Positions 1 through 6,880 of a DNA stretch of 12,145 nt are shown here, in pieces (within the stretch, counting starts at the first letter, position 1; every line of letters starts with the position of its first letter). The notes under the pieces were generated by a model. The model made no database searches. It was not told the DNA's origin and worked only from the letters and a program-made list of their open reading frames with translations. Source of the stretch: Planctomycetota bacterium (lineage in GTDB: Bacteria > Planctomycetota > UBA1135); contig JALUUN010000251.1 in assembly GCA_027021325.1 (NCBI GenBank), forward strand, positions 1-12,145, read 5' to 3'. The position numbers and the translations under genes are program-made.

Positions 1-399
1 CGCCCTTTCCACACCATCATCCCCGCCTTCCTCACTCGCGGCGGCCGGCCCTGGGTCGCCTTCGGGGTCATGGGCGGCGCCACCCAGCCCCAGGGCCACG
101 TCCAGATCGTGGTCAACCTCGTGGACTTCGGCATGAACCTGCAGGAGGCCGGAGACGCACCGCGCCTGGTCCATGTCGGCTCCAGCCAGCCGACCGGGGA
201 GCACATGGACGACGGCGGACGCCTGGGCCTGGAGTCCGGCTGGAGCGATGAGGTGCGCGCCGAACTCCGCCGCCGCGGCCACCGCTTCACGGAGAACGGA
301 TTCTTCGGCGGCTACCAGGCCATCGCCCGGGACCCGGACAACGGCGTCTGGATCGGCGCCAGCGAGTCCCGGAAGGACGGGCAGGCCGCCGGCTGGTAA
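1..399 (+). CDS. ggt: Gamma-glutamyltransferase family protein, C-terminal part (5' end outside window)
   Basis: The frame is open from base 1 and ends at TAA 397-399, giving the last 132 residues. It carries the C-terminal signature of gamma-glutamyltranspeptidases: a GVMGGATQPQGH stretch (about residues 22-33 of the fragment), then NLVDFGMNLQEAGDAPR, which matches the family's usual MGG-x-x-QPQGH...DFGMN-x-QEA-x-DAPR pattern. The family cleaves gamma-glutamyl bonds (glutathione and relatives) and matures by autocleavage at a conserved Thr. That Thr and any signal peptide lie upstream of the window, so activity and location cannot be judged. The end of the fragment (GGYQAIARDPDNGVWIGASESRKDG) is also typical. 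The family member could be a YwrD-like homologue rather than the classical periplasmic enzyme. The following gene is 188 bases away on the same strand with an unrelated function. Confidence 0.93.
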   Translation, partial: RPFHTIIPAFLTRGGRPWVAFGVMGGATQPQGHVQIVVNLVDFGMNLQEAGDAPRLVHVGSSQPTGEHMDDGGRLGLESGWSDEVRAELRRRGHRFTENGFFGGYQAIARDPDNGVWIGASESRKDGQAAGW

Positions 400-587
400 G
401 GCCGGGGGCCCGCCGGGACGGCCCCTTGCTGCCCCGGAAGAACCTCCCGCGGGCCGGGAATCCTCTCGCCAGCCTCCAGGGATTCCCTAACATGCCCTGT
501 TCCGCGGACGAATCCCGCCCGGCAGGCAGGTCCCGGCGCCGGATTCTTCCCCCGCGCCGCCCCGGCCTGCCCGTAGTCAACCCGGAC

Positions 588-1595
588 ATGAAACGCAACC
601 TCCTCTTCGCCGGCCTTGCGCTGGCCCTCACCCCTCTCGCCCCGGCCCAGGAACAAGAAGGCGCCCGCTGGATCGCCGACTTCGATCAGGCGGTCGAGAT
701 CGCCCGCTCCGAGAACAAGGACCTGCTGGTGGATTTCACCGGATCCGACTGGTGCGGCTGGTGCATCAAGCTCCACGATGAGGTCTTCCGCCACGAGTCC
801 TTCTGGAAGCCCGCCTCCGAGGCCTATGTCCTCGTCGCCCTGGACTTCCCGAACGGCCCCGAGGCCAAGGCCAAGGTGCCGAACCCGGAGCGGAACGAGG
901 AACTGGCCCGGCAGTACGGCATCCAGGGCTTCCCGACCGTGCTCCTCATGACGCCGGATGGCGAGGTCTTCGGCACCACCGGCTACCGGCCGGGCGGCCC
1001 CGAGGCCTATGTCCAGCACCTCGAGGAACTGGCCACCGCCGGCCGCAAGGGCCTGAAGGCCGCCCGGGAACTGGCCGAGCGCTACGAGCAGGCCGAGGAC
1101 AAGGTGGCCGTCGTGCGCGAGGCCCTGACGGTCCTCGCGGGCATGTCCGAGGGCACCGCCGGCCGCGGTACCGTGGCCGCCATCGCCCGCAAGGCCTACG
1201 AGCTCGATCCGGCCAACGAAGCCGGCCTCTACGCCGAGGCCACCGAGGCGCTGGTCCAGGCCGGCATCCTGGAGAAGGACGTGATGGAGGCCGCCTGGAA
1301 GGTGGACCCGAAGAACGAGAAGGGCCTCATCGAGAAGGTCATCGTCGCCCAGTGCCGGTCGGTGGACAGCAAGGAGGCCTGCGAGGAGGCCATCGCCGCC
1401 ATCCGCAAGCTGGACGAGATGGGCGGCCCCAAGGACGAAGACGTGAAGCGCGAGCTCTACGTGAACGCCGCCTACTGGTGCGGCATGATCTTCGAAGATC
1501 TGGATGGCGCCCGGGTCTTCGCGCAGAAGGCCAAGGATCTCGGGGGGCTGGACGAGCGCACCCTGCAGATGCTGGACCAGATCCTGAACGGCTGA
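588..1595 (+). CDS. Secreted thioredoxin-fold protein with CGWC motif and C-terminal helical repeat region
   Basis: This is a 335-residue protein. The start at 588 is chosen because it gives a clean signal peptide (MKRNLLFAGLALALTPLAPA, cleavage near residue 20). The frame stays open upstream to 426, but that extension is Pro/Arg-rich and not signal-like. Residues about 28-145 form a Thioredoxin_7-type domain, with the redox motif C56-G-W-C59 inside GSDWCGWC and the cis-proline P116 in GFPTVLL. Such domains reduce, oxidise or shuttle disulfides outside the cytoplasm. Residues about 150-335 are Ala/Glu-rich amphipathic helices with TPR-like spacing (for example around KAYELDPANEAG), possibly for partner binding. 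SDWCGWC-type secreted thioredoxins are frequent in Planctomycetota and Verrucomicrobiota. The next gene encodes a protein with CxxCH motifs, so a role in handling its cysteines is conceivable but only inferred from position. Confidence 0.9.
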   Translation: MKRNLLFAGLALALTPLAPAQEQEGARWIADFDQAVEIARSENKDLLVDFTGSDWCGWCIKLHDEVFRHESFWKPASEAYVLVALDFPNGPEAKAKVPNPERNEELARQYGIQGFPTVLLMTPDGEVFGTTGYRPGGPEAYVQHLEELATAGRKGLKAARELAERYEQAEDKVAVVREALTVLAGMSEGTAGRGTVAAIARKAYELDPANEAGLYAEATEALVQAGILEKDVMEAAWKVDPKNEKGLIEKVIVAQCRSVDSKEACEEAIAAIRKLDEMGGPKDEDVKRELYVNAAYWCGMIFEDLDGARVFAQKAKDLGGLDERTLQMLDQILNG

Positions 1596-1621
1596 GCCCC
1601 CGGGCTTCCGCCGGAGGACGA

Positions 1622-1650
1622 GCGCCCCGGTCCCTCGCGGGCCGGGGCGC
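1622..1650 (+). terminator. GC-rich hairpin after the thioredoxin gene, no U-tract
   Basis: Bases 1622-1633 pair with 1639-1650 (core GCGCCCCGG / CCGGGGCGC, then one G-U and two G-C pairs) around a five-base loop. The stem begins 26 bases after the thioredoxin stop codon. No T-run follows, so it may attenuate or stop transcription with help, or simply stabilise the mRNA 3' end, rather than act as a classical intrinsic terminator. Confidence 0.45.
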
Positions 1651-1702
1651 CTGGCCGTCCTCCTGGACGCTTCCCCTCCCGTCCTGCAGGATGGACGGGC
1701 CG

Positions 1703-3568
1703 ATGGCCGCCCGCATCCCGTCCCTCCTCTGGATCCTGACCTGCACGGCCTCCACGGCCGGGGCCCAGGAAGGAGGGCCGGGACCCTGGGTCGAGGCCCA
1801 TTGTCTCCGCTGCCATGGCCCCGAGCGCGCCCGGGCGGGCATCCGCCTGGACCTGCTCCTGGGCGAGGAGGCCTTCTCCCGTGAAGCCCGCGTCTGGGAC
1901 CTGGCCCGGGAGCTCGTGGCCGCCGGCGAGATGCCTCCGGCCGGGGAGCCGCCCCTCCCCGAAGCGGACCGCCGTGCTCTCCTGGCCGCTCTGGACCACC
2001 GCCTGAAGGCCCTCGCGGCCGACCCCCGGGATCCAGGGCCGGCGCCGCTGCGGCGCCTCGGCCGCACGGAGTACCGGAACACCCTGCGCGACCTCCTCGG
2101 CCTTCCCGGCGATCTCGCCTGGCGTCTCGCCGAGGCGCTGCCCCGGGACGCTCCGAGCGACGGCTTCGACAACCAGGGCGCGGGCCTCACGCTCTCCCCC
2201 CTCCTCCTGGAGCGCTACCAGGACGTCACCGAGGAGATCCTGGACGCGGTCCTGGCTCTTCCCGCGAGCCGCAAGGCCTGGACCCCGCCGGTCTCCGGAG
2301 CCGGGCGGCGGGCCTGGGCGGAAGAGCGCCTCTCCCTGGCCTTCCGCCGCCCCGCCCGCCCCGCCGAGGTCGAGGCCCGGCTCGCCCTCCTGGACCGGGT
2401 CGAAGCCCGGGGCGGGGACGCCGCCGAAGGCCTGCGCGTCTTCCTGCGCTCCCTCCTCCTCAGCCCTTCCTTTCTCTTCAAGGTGGAGAGCGCCCTGCCG
2501 GAGCGGCCCGGCCAGCGCTGGCGCCTCCTCGACGGTTACGCCCTGGCGGCCCGTCTCAGCTATTTCCTCTGGGCGGCGCCGCCGGACGAGGCCCTGCGCC
2601 GGGACGCCGCCACGGGTGCCCTCCTCGATCCCGAAACCCTCGCCGCCCAGGCGCGGCGCATGCTCGCCGATCCCCGGGCGCGCAGCCTCGCCGAGGATTT
2701 CGGCGGGCAGTGGCTCGGCTACCGCAGGATCCTCGACCAGGCGACCGACGTCCGCGTCTACAAGGACTTCTACCGGAAGGGCCTGCGCCGGCCCATGTAC
2801 GAGGAGGCGCGGCTCCTCTTCCAGACCCTGGTCGAGGAGGACGCTCCGGTCTTCCTGCTCCTGGACGCCCCCTTCACCTTCGTGAACGGTCCCCTCGCCG
2901 AGCACTATGGCCTTCCCGGCGTCGAAGGCCCGAAGATGCGCCGTGTAGAACTCCCGGACCGCCGCCGGGGTGGCGTCCTCGGCCTCGGCGCCATCCTGAC
3001 GGCCACCTCCTATCCGACGCGAACCAGCCCGGTCCTGCGCGGCGCCTGGGTCCTGGAGACCCTCCTGGGCCAGCCTCCTCCGCCGCCGCCGCCGAATGCA
3101 GGGATCCTGTCCTCACCCGAAGGCGGCGAGTCCTCCCGCTCCTTCCGGGAGCGACTGGAGGCGCACCGAGCCGATCCGGCCTGCGCTTCCTGCCACGCCC
3201 GCATCGACCCTCTGGGCTTCGCCCTCGAGAACTTCGACGGCATCGGCCGCTGGCGCGAGGGCACGGAGGAGGAGCCCATCGACAGCCTCGGCCTCCTCCC
3301 GGACGGAAGCCGCGTCCAGGGGCCCGTCGGCCTGAAGGACTGGCTCCTCGAACACCGCGAAGACTTCGCACGGACCTTCCTGGAGCGCCTCTTCACCTAC
3401 GGCCTCGGCCGCCCGCCGGCCTTCGAGGACCGCCACCGGATCCAGACCATGCTCGAGCGGGCCGGCGACCGGGACTACCGCTTCTCGGCCTTCGTCGAGG
3501 CCCTCGTCCGGAGCGTCCCCTTCCGCTATGTTCGCTGCCGGCCTCCGGAGGAAGAGTCCCGCGGATGA
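1703..3568 (+). CDS. Planctomycete-cytochrome-type protein with DUF1587/1595/1592/1588/1585 domains
   Basis: About 621 residues if translation starts at ATG 1703, which gives the signal peptide MAARIPSLLWILTCTASTAGA. ATG 1691 is an alternative adding four residues; neither has a strong ribosome site. After the signal comes a cytochrome c-like stretch with C34-L-R-C37-H38 and the usual GEMPP motif (Met77). DUF1587 follows (RRLGRTEYRNTLRDLLGL, about 115-170), then DUF1595 (about 206-263), DUF1592 (about 279-410), and DUF1588 with a second CxxCH, C494-A-S-C497-H498, followed by DPLGFALENFDGIGRWR. DUF1585 is at about 543-609 (FLERLFTYGLGRPP). This is the full domain order of the family. Members are predicted exported haem proteins of unknown reaction; haem attachment here is inferred from the motifs only. 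It is somewhat shorter than many planctomycete members, which often carry extra domains. The stop overlaps the start of the DUF1552 gene. Confidence 0.9.
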   Translation: MAARIPSLLWILTCTASTAGAQEGGPGPWVEAHCLRCHGPERARAGIRLDLLLGEEAFSREARVWDLARELVAAGEMPPAGEPPLPEADRRALLAALDHRLKALAADPRDPGPAPLRRLGRTEYRNTLRDLLGLPGDLAWRLAEALPRDAPSDGFDNQGAGLTLSPLLLERYQDVTEEILDAVLALPASRKAWTPPVSGAGRRAWAEERLSLAFRRPARPAEVEARLALLDRVEARGGDAAEGLRVFLRSLLLSPSFLFKVESALPERPGQRWRLLDGYALAARLSYFLWAAPPDEALRRDAATGALLDPETLAAQARRMLADPRARSLAEDFGGQWLGYRRILDQATDVRVYKDFYRKGLRRPMYEEARLLFQTLVEEDAPVFLLLDAPFTFVNGPLAEHYGLPGVEGPKMRRVELPDRRRGGVLGLGAILTATSYPTRTSPVLRGAWVLETLLGQPPPPPPPNAGILSSPEGGESSRSFRERLEAHRADPACASCHARIDPLGFALENFDGIGRWREGTEEEPIDSLGLLPDGSRVQGPVGLKDWLLEHREDFARTFLERLFTYGLGRPPAFEDRHRIQTMLERAGDRDYRFSAFVEALVRSVPFRYVRCRPPEEESRG

Positions 3569-4887
3569 TCCCGCCCTCCCGTCCCTGGACCCGCCGCCGT
3601 CTCCTGCGCGGCGCCGGCGCCGTCCTCGCCCTGCCCTGGCTCGAGGCCCTGGCACCCCTGCGCGCCGCCGGCCCGGGCGGCGCACCGCCGGTCCGCCTCG
3701 CCTGCCTGTTCATGCCGAACGGGGCGCTGCCGCGCGGCTGGTGGCCCCGCGACGAGGAGCCCTCGACTCCCCTTCCCACGATCCTCGAGCCCCTGGAGCC
3801 CCTGCGCGACCGGCTCCTGCTCCTGCGCAACCTCTGCAACCGGAACGCCTTCGAGGGCGAAGGCCACTACGTGAAGACCACCTCGCTCCTGAGCGGAGCG
3901 CGCGTCCGCAAGACCGGCGGGCGCGACGTCCGCTGCGGTACGACGGTGGACCAGGTGGCGGCGCGCCATGTCGGCCGCCACACCCTCCTGCCCTCCCTGG
4001 AGCTGGGCATCGATCCGCCCACCTCCCGGGTGGACATGGGCTACAGCACCCTCTACGGGAGCCACGTCTCCTGGGCGGCCCCCGACCGTCCCCTGCCCAA
4101 GGAGATCGTCCCGCGCCGCGCCTTCGACCGCCTGTTCCGAAGGGTGCGGAGCGCCGCCCGGCCCGAGGACCCCTTCATCCTCGACCTGGTCCTGGAAGAA
4201 GCCCGCGGCCTGCGCCGGGTGGTCGGCTACGAGGACCGCCATCGCCTGGACGAGTACCTGGAGTCGGTGCGGGCCCTCGAGGAGCGCCTGGCACGGGCCG
4301 AGCGGGAACCCGTGAACCCGATGCACCTGGAGCACCTGGAGGGGCTCCGGCCGCCTGAGGGAATCCCGGCCTTCCCCGAGCATGTACGCCTGATGCTCGA
4401 GGTCCTGGTCCTCGCCTTCCGCACCGACACGACCCGGGTGGCCACCTTCATGTTCGGTAACTCCGTGAGCGGACGGAACTTCTCCTTCCTGGACGGCGTC
4501 GAGGGCGGCTTCCACCCCTACTCCCACCATGAAGGGCGCGAAGACAAGATGGCGGCCTACGAGCGCATCAACCGCTGGCACGTGGAGCAGCTGGCCTGGT
4601 TCTGCCAGCGCCTCGACGCGATCCCCGAGGGCGACGGCACGCTCCTCGACCAGAGCCTGGTCCTTTTCGCCTCCGGCATCGGCGACGGCAACGCCCATGA
4701 CCCGAAGTGCCTGCCCGTCGCCCTTCTCGGCCGCGGCGGCGGCCGCCTCCCGCGAGGCCAGTACCAGGTGTTCCCGAAGCAGACGCCCCTGTGCGGCCTG
4801 CATCTCTCCCTGCTGCACGCCATGGGAGTGCCCGCGGACTCCTTCGGGGACGCTTCGACGCCCCTCCTGAAGCTGCGCCAGACCTGA
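3565..4887 (+). CDS. DUF1552 family protein with Tat signal
   Basis: A 440-residue protein, a normal length for the family. The start ATG 3565-3567 shares bases with the upstream TGA (ATGA overlap), and a GGAGGA ribosome site lies at 3547-3552, so translation is coupled to the DUF1592-type gene. The N-terminus has a twin-arginine signal (T9-R-R-R-L-L-R, then a hydrophobic stretch through residue 26), implying folded export. Family hallmarks include CLFMPNGALPRGWWP near residue 50, the ATFMFGNSVSGRNFSF region followed by HPYSHH, and SGIGDGNAHDP plus LLGRGGG near the C-terminus. The conserved His and Asp residues could bind metal, and the overall look recalls sulfatase or alkaline-phosphatase-like (DUF1501) neighbours, but no reaction is established to my knowledge. 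DUF1592-type and DUF1552 genes commonly travel as this exact pair, so the two proteins probably act together outside the cytoplasm. Confidence 0.92.
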   Translation: MIPPSRPWTRRRLLRGAGAVLALPWLEALAPLRAAGPGGAPPVRLACLFMPNGALPRGWWPRDEEPSTPLPTILEPLEPLRDRLLLLRNLCNRNAFEGEGHYVKTTSLLSGARVRKTGGRDVRCGTTVDQVAARHVGRHTLLPSLELGIDPPTSRVDMGYSTLYGSHVSWAAPDRPLPKEIVPRRAFDRLFRRVRSAARPEDPFILDLVLEEARGLRRVVGYEDRHRLDEYLESVRALEERLARAEREPVNPMHLEHLEGLRPPEGIPAFPEHVRLMLEVLVLAFRTDTTRVATFMFGNSVSGRNFSFLDGVEGGFHPYSHHEGREDKMAAYERINRWHVEQLAWFCQRLDAIPEGDGTLLDQSLVLFASGIGDGNAHDPKCLPVALLGRGGGRLPRGQYQVFPKQTPLCGLHLSLLHAMGVPADSFGDASTPLLKLRQT

Positions 4888-4933
4888 GGCGGTTCGAGCC
4901 GATGGCACCGCCTTGCTCTCGGCCTCTGCCGAG
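4886..4933 (+). terminator. Two tandem hairpins at the end of the DUF1552 gene
   Basis: Hairpin one pairs AGGCGGT (4887-4893) with ACCGCCT (4907-4913) and begins in the stop codon itself. Hairpin two is CTCGGC-CTCT-GCCGAG (4918-4933), a six-pair stem with a four-base loop. No T-tract follows. They are the only plausible transcription end for the 588-4887 gene group, but the lack of a U-run keeps confidence low. Confidence 0.4.
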
Positions 4934-5383
4934 GCCCTCGCGTGGCTCTGCCGGCACGGTGCAGCGGGGCCGGCGCACGCGCCGGGAGTGCCGACAAGAC
5001 CTCCCGCTGCCCCCCGGGACCGGTGCCCGGGCCGGCCCTGGCGAACGCAGATACCCATCCGCCTCCACCTATGAAACCCCGCACGACGCCCGGCCCTCGC
5101 CAGGCTGCGCCCGGCCCCCGGGACCTGCAGGAACCGCCTGCCCCTGGCTGCCCGGCCTGGAGGGGAGGGCTCCGCCTGCGTTATGCTGGGGCCACGGGAA
5201 TCCGTCCTGGTGAGGACGCCGGATCGTTCCCCGTCGCGGATCGGACCCGCGGAACCCCTGGGGTTGGGGGGCGTTCCCGGGTCCGGGAGACGGGAACGGA
5301 CAGGCGGCCGCCGGGCCGGGGACGGCGGCGGGCTGGGGAGCCCGCGCCCCGCCTCCGGTCCGGAGAAGACACGTGGGGAATCC
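4888..5383 (+). other. 496-base non-coding stretch upstream of the methyltransferase gene
   Basis: No convincing gene is present. Frames open across it, including an in-frame extension of the next gene back to 5183, are Arg/Pro/Gly-rich and show no domain or signal peptide. The left end holds the two hairpins at 4886-4933. The right half holds a group of dyads at 5225-5298. A TATGCT sequence at 5182-5187 resembles a -10 box but has no matching -35. The stretch most likely contains the promoter and 5' leader of the methyltransferase gene. Confidence 0.5.
5225..5298. promoter_or_regulatory. Cluster of GTTCC/GGAAC dyads upstream of the methyltransferase gene
   Basis: Four half-sites alternate in orientation: GTTCC 5226-5230, GGAAC 5251-5255, GTTCC 5273-5277, GGAAC 5293-5297, with midpoints 25, 22 and 20 bases apart. 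The last two extend to a perfect eight-base inverted repeat, CGTTCCCG (5272-5279) and CGGGAACG (5291-5298). Between the pairs sits a 13-base palindrome, AACCCC-T-GGGGTT (5253-5265). They lie 86-159 bases before the start codon. They could be an operator array or a structured mRNA leader. I recognise no known regulator site or riboswitch. Confidence 0.35.
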
Positions 5384-6880
5384 ATGACCGAACGAGAGAC
5401 CGACCGCTCCCGGACGGGAGCCGTCCATGCCACCCTCGAGGGAAGCTCCCGGCCGGCCTGGCTGCGCGCCCGGCGGATCCCGGCAGGAGAGACTCCGGAT
5501 CCGCTGCTCTGCTCCTTCGAGGCGGAGGGGCGGCGCTACGAGAAGCTTCCGGTCGCCGACCTCGGTCCCGGCGGTCTCGGCCTGCGTCCGGAGCGCCCCC
5601 TGGGCCTGGCTCCGGGGACGGCCCTCCAGGACCTCGAGATCCGCTCCGGCGGCCAGCGTCTCTGGAGCGGGGAGGGCGAGCTGATCTACGCCCTGGACAC
5701 GGCCGAGCCCCGGGCGGGGCTCCGGCTGCTGGGTCTTCTGGACCTGGCCCGCGTCCACTGGACCCGAGGGCTCGAGGGCCTGCTTCGAGAGGAGGAGGCC
5801 GGCCGCGAGGAGCTGCCGGTGGCCTACCGAACCGCACTCCTCCAGGCCGTGCAGCTCCTCGAAGGGGCAAAGCGCGTCCTCACCGGTGCCGAAGGGGAGA
5901 AGGGCGGCCTGGAAGTCTGGCCCGACGAGGAGGTCCGGCGCCTCTGCGTGGAGTTCCACATGCGCTGGTCGCCGCGCTTCCTCGAGCTGATGGAGCGGCT
6001 CGACGAACTCCGTGCCGATCTGCCTCCCGAAGCCCGCCTTCTCGCCGACCGCTACGCGGAGCGGGCCCTGCTCCCCCTGCTCCTCAGTTGCCCCATGCAC
6101 AGCCGGGCCAGCCTGAAGCCGCGAGGCTACGCCGGCGACTTCGAGCTGATGCTTCTCTACTTCGCAAACCGGCTGCGGGGTGAGAGCCTCTACGCCCGCT
6201 TCCTCCACTTCACGGCCCAGCACTACCCCCTCGGGCGGACGGTCGTGGAGCGCGAACGCACGCTGCGCGAACGCCTGGAGGAAGCCTCCCGGGCACGAAG
6301 CGACCGCCCGGCCCTGCGCATCCTCAACCTCGCCGCAGGCCCCGCCCTCGAGATGCAGCGCTGGCTGGAAGAGACGCCGGCGCCGCAGAAGCCGGTGGAG
6401 TTGATCCTGGTGGATCAGGACCGGGACTCCCTGGAGTACGCCCAGGCCCGGCTCCTGGAGCGCATCGCCGCGCGCCCCGATGAACTGCGCAACGTCCGGG
6501 TCCGCGCCCTCCACTTCTCGGTGAAGCAGATCCTGGAGCCGAAGACCGAGGAGGAACGCCGAACCCGGGCCGGCATCCTTCGGGATCTGGACCTCGTGAC
6601 CTCCTCCGGCCTCTTCGACTACCTGCCGGAGAACTTCGCCGTGCGGCTGGTCCAGGCTCTCCACGAGGGACTGGCGCCGGGCGGCGGTCTGTTCCTCGGG
6701 AACCTTCGGCGGGAGCCCAGGACCTCCTGGCTCATGGAGGCGGTCCTCCAGTGGCACCTGCGCTACCGGGAGGAGGAGGAGGTCCTGCGCTGGGCCCGGG
6801 GACTCCCCGGCCAGGCGTCCATCACCCCCGACCGTACCGGGCGCTGCCTGTTCCTGGACTACCGGCTTCCGGCCTCATGA
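5384..6880 (+). CDS. PilZ-like domain fused to PhcB-like (3-hydroxypalmitic acid methyl ester biosynthesis type) SAM methyltransferase
   Basis: A 498-residue cytoplasmic protein with no signal or TM segment. The start at 5384 has GGGGAA just upstream (5375-5380); an open extension to 5183 looks non-coding. Residues about 38-122 resemble a PilZ beta-barrel (VADLGPGGLGL), but the canonical D-x-S-x-x-G reads D59-L-G-P-G-G and no clear RxxxR is seen, so c-di-GMP binding is doubtful. A helical linker follows. Residues about 225-498 match the PhcB-like group: CPMHSRASLKPRGYAGDF (236-253), SAM motif I ILNLAAGPALE (313-323), acidic LVDQD (342-346), then TSSGLFDYLPE near 406-416 and LAPGGGLFLGN, with a ME-x6-LRYR-type tail. 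In Ralstonia, PhcB methylates 3-hydroxy fatty acid to give the quorum signal. The substrate here is not shown, since many proteins carry this label by homology only. The facing kinase gene supports a signalling role. Confidence 0.8.
   Translation: MTERETDRSRTGAVHATLEGSSRPAWLRARRIPAGETPDPLLCSFEAEGRRYEKLPVADLGPGGLGLRPERPLGLAPGTALQDLEIRSGGQRLWSGEGELIYALDTAEPRAGLRLLGLLDLARVHWTRGLEGLLREEEAGREELPVAYRTALLQAVQLLEGAKRVLTGAEGEKGGLEVWPDEEVRRLCVEFHMRWSPRFLELMERLDELRADLPPEARLLADRYAERALLPLLLSCPMHSRASLKPRGYAGDFELMLLYFANRLRGESLYARFLHFTAQHYPLGRTVVERERTLRERLEEASRARSDRPALRILNLAAGPALEMQRWLEETPAPQKPVELILVDQDRDSLEYAQARLLERIAARPDELRNVRVRALHFSVKQILEPKTEEERRTRAGILRDLDLVTSSGLFDYLPENFAVRLVQALHEGLAPGGGLFLGNLRREPRTSWLMEAVLQWHLRYREEEEVLRWARGLPGQASITPDRTGRCLFLDYRLPAS

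Noticed and set aside
426..587. N-terminal extension of the thioredoxin gene
   Set aside because: It is Pro/Arg-rich and would bury the signal peptide that begins at 588.
5183..5383. N-terminal extension of the methyltransferase gene
   Set aside because: The residues are Arg/Gly/Pro-rich without structure and overlap the dyad cluster; the ATG at 5384 has a purine-rich site just upstream.
5225..5383. SAM or SAH riboswitch ahead of a SAM-using enzyme
   Set aside because: Dyads are present, but I could not match any known riboswitch core; only a covariance model search could settle it.
3526..5433. 635-codon open frame on the - strand opposite the DUF1552 gene
   Set aside because: The translation is a low-complexity Ala/Gly/Glu/Val-rich antisense shadow with no domain. 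The + strand frame has clear family motifs and a coupled start.
5069..6757. 562-codon open frame on the - strand opposite the methyltransferase
   Set aside because: It is antisense to a well-supported protein and shows only GC-driven composition.
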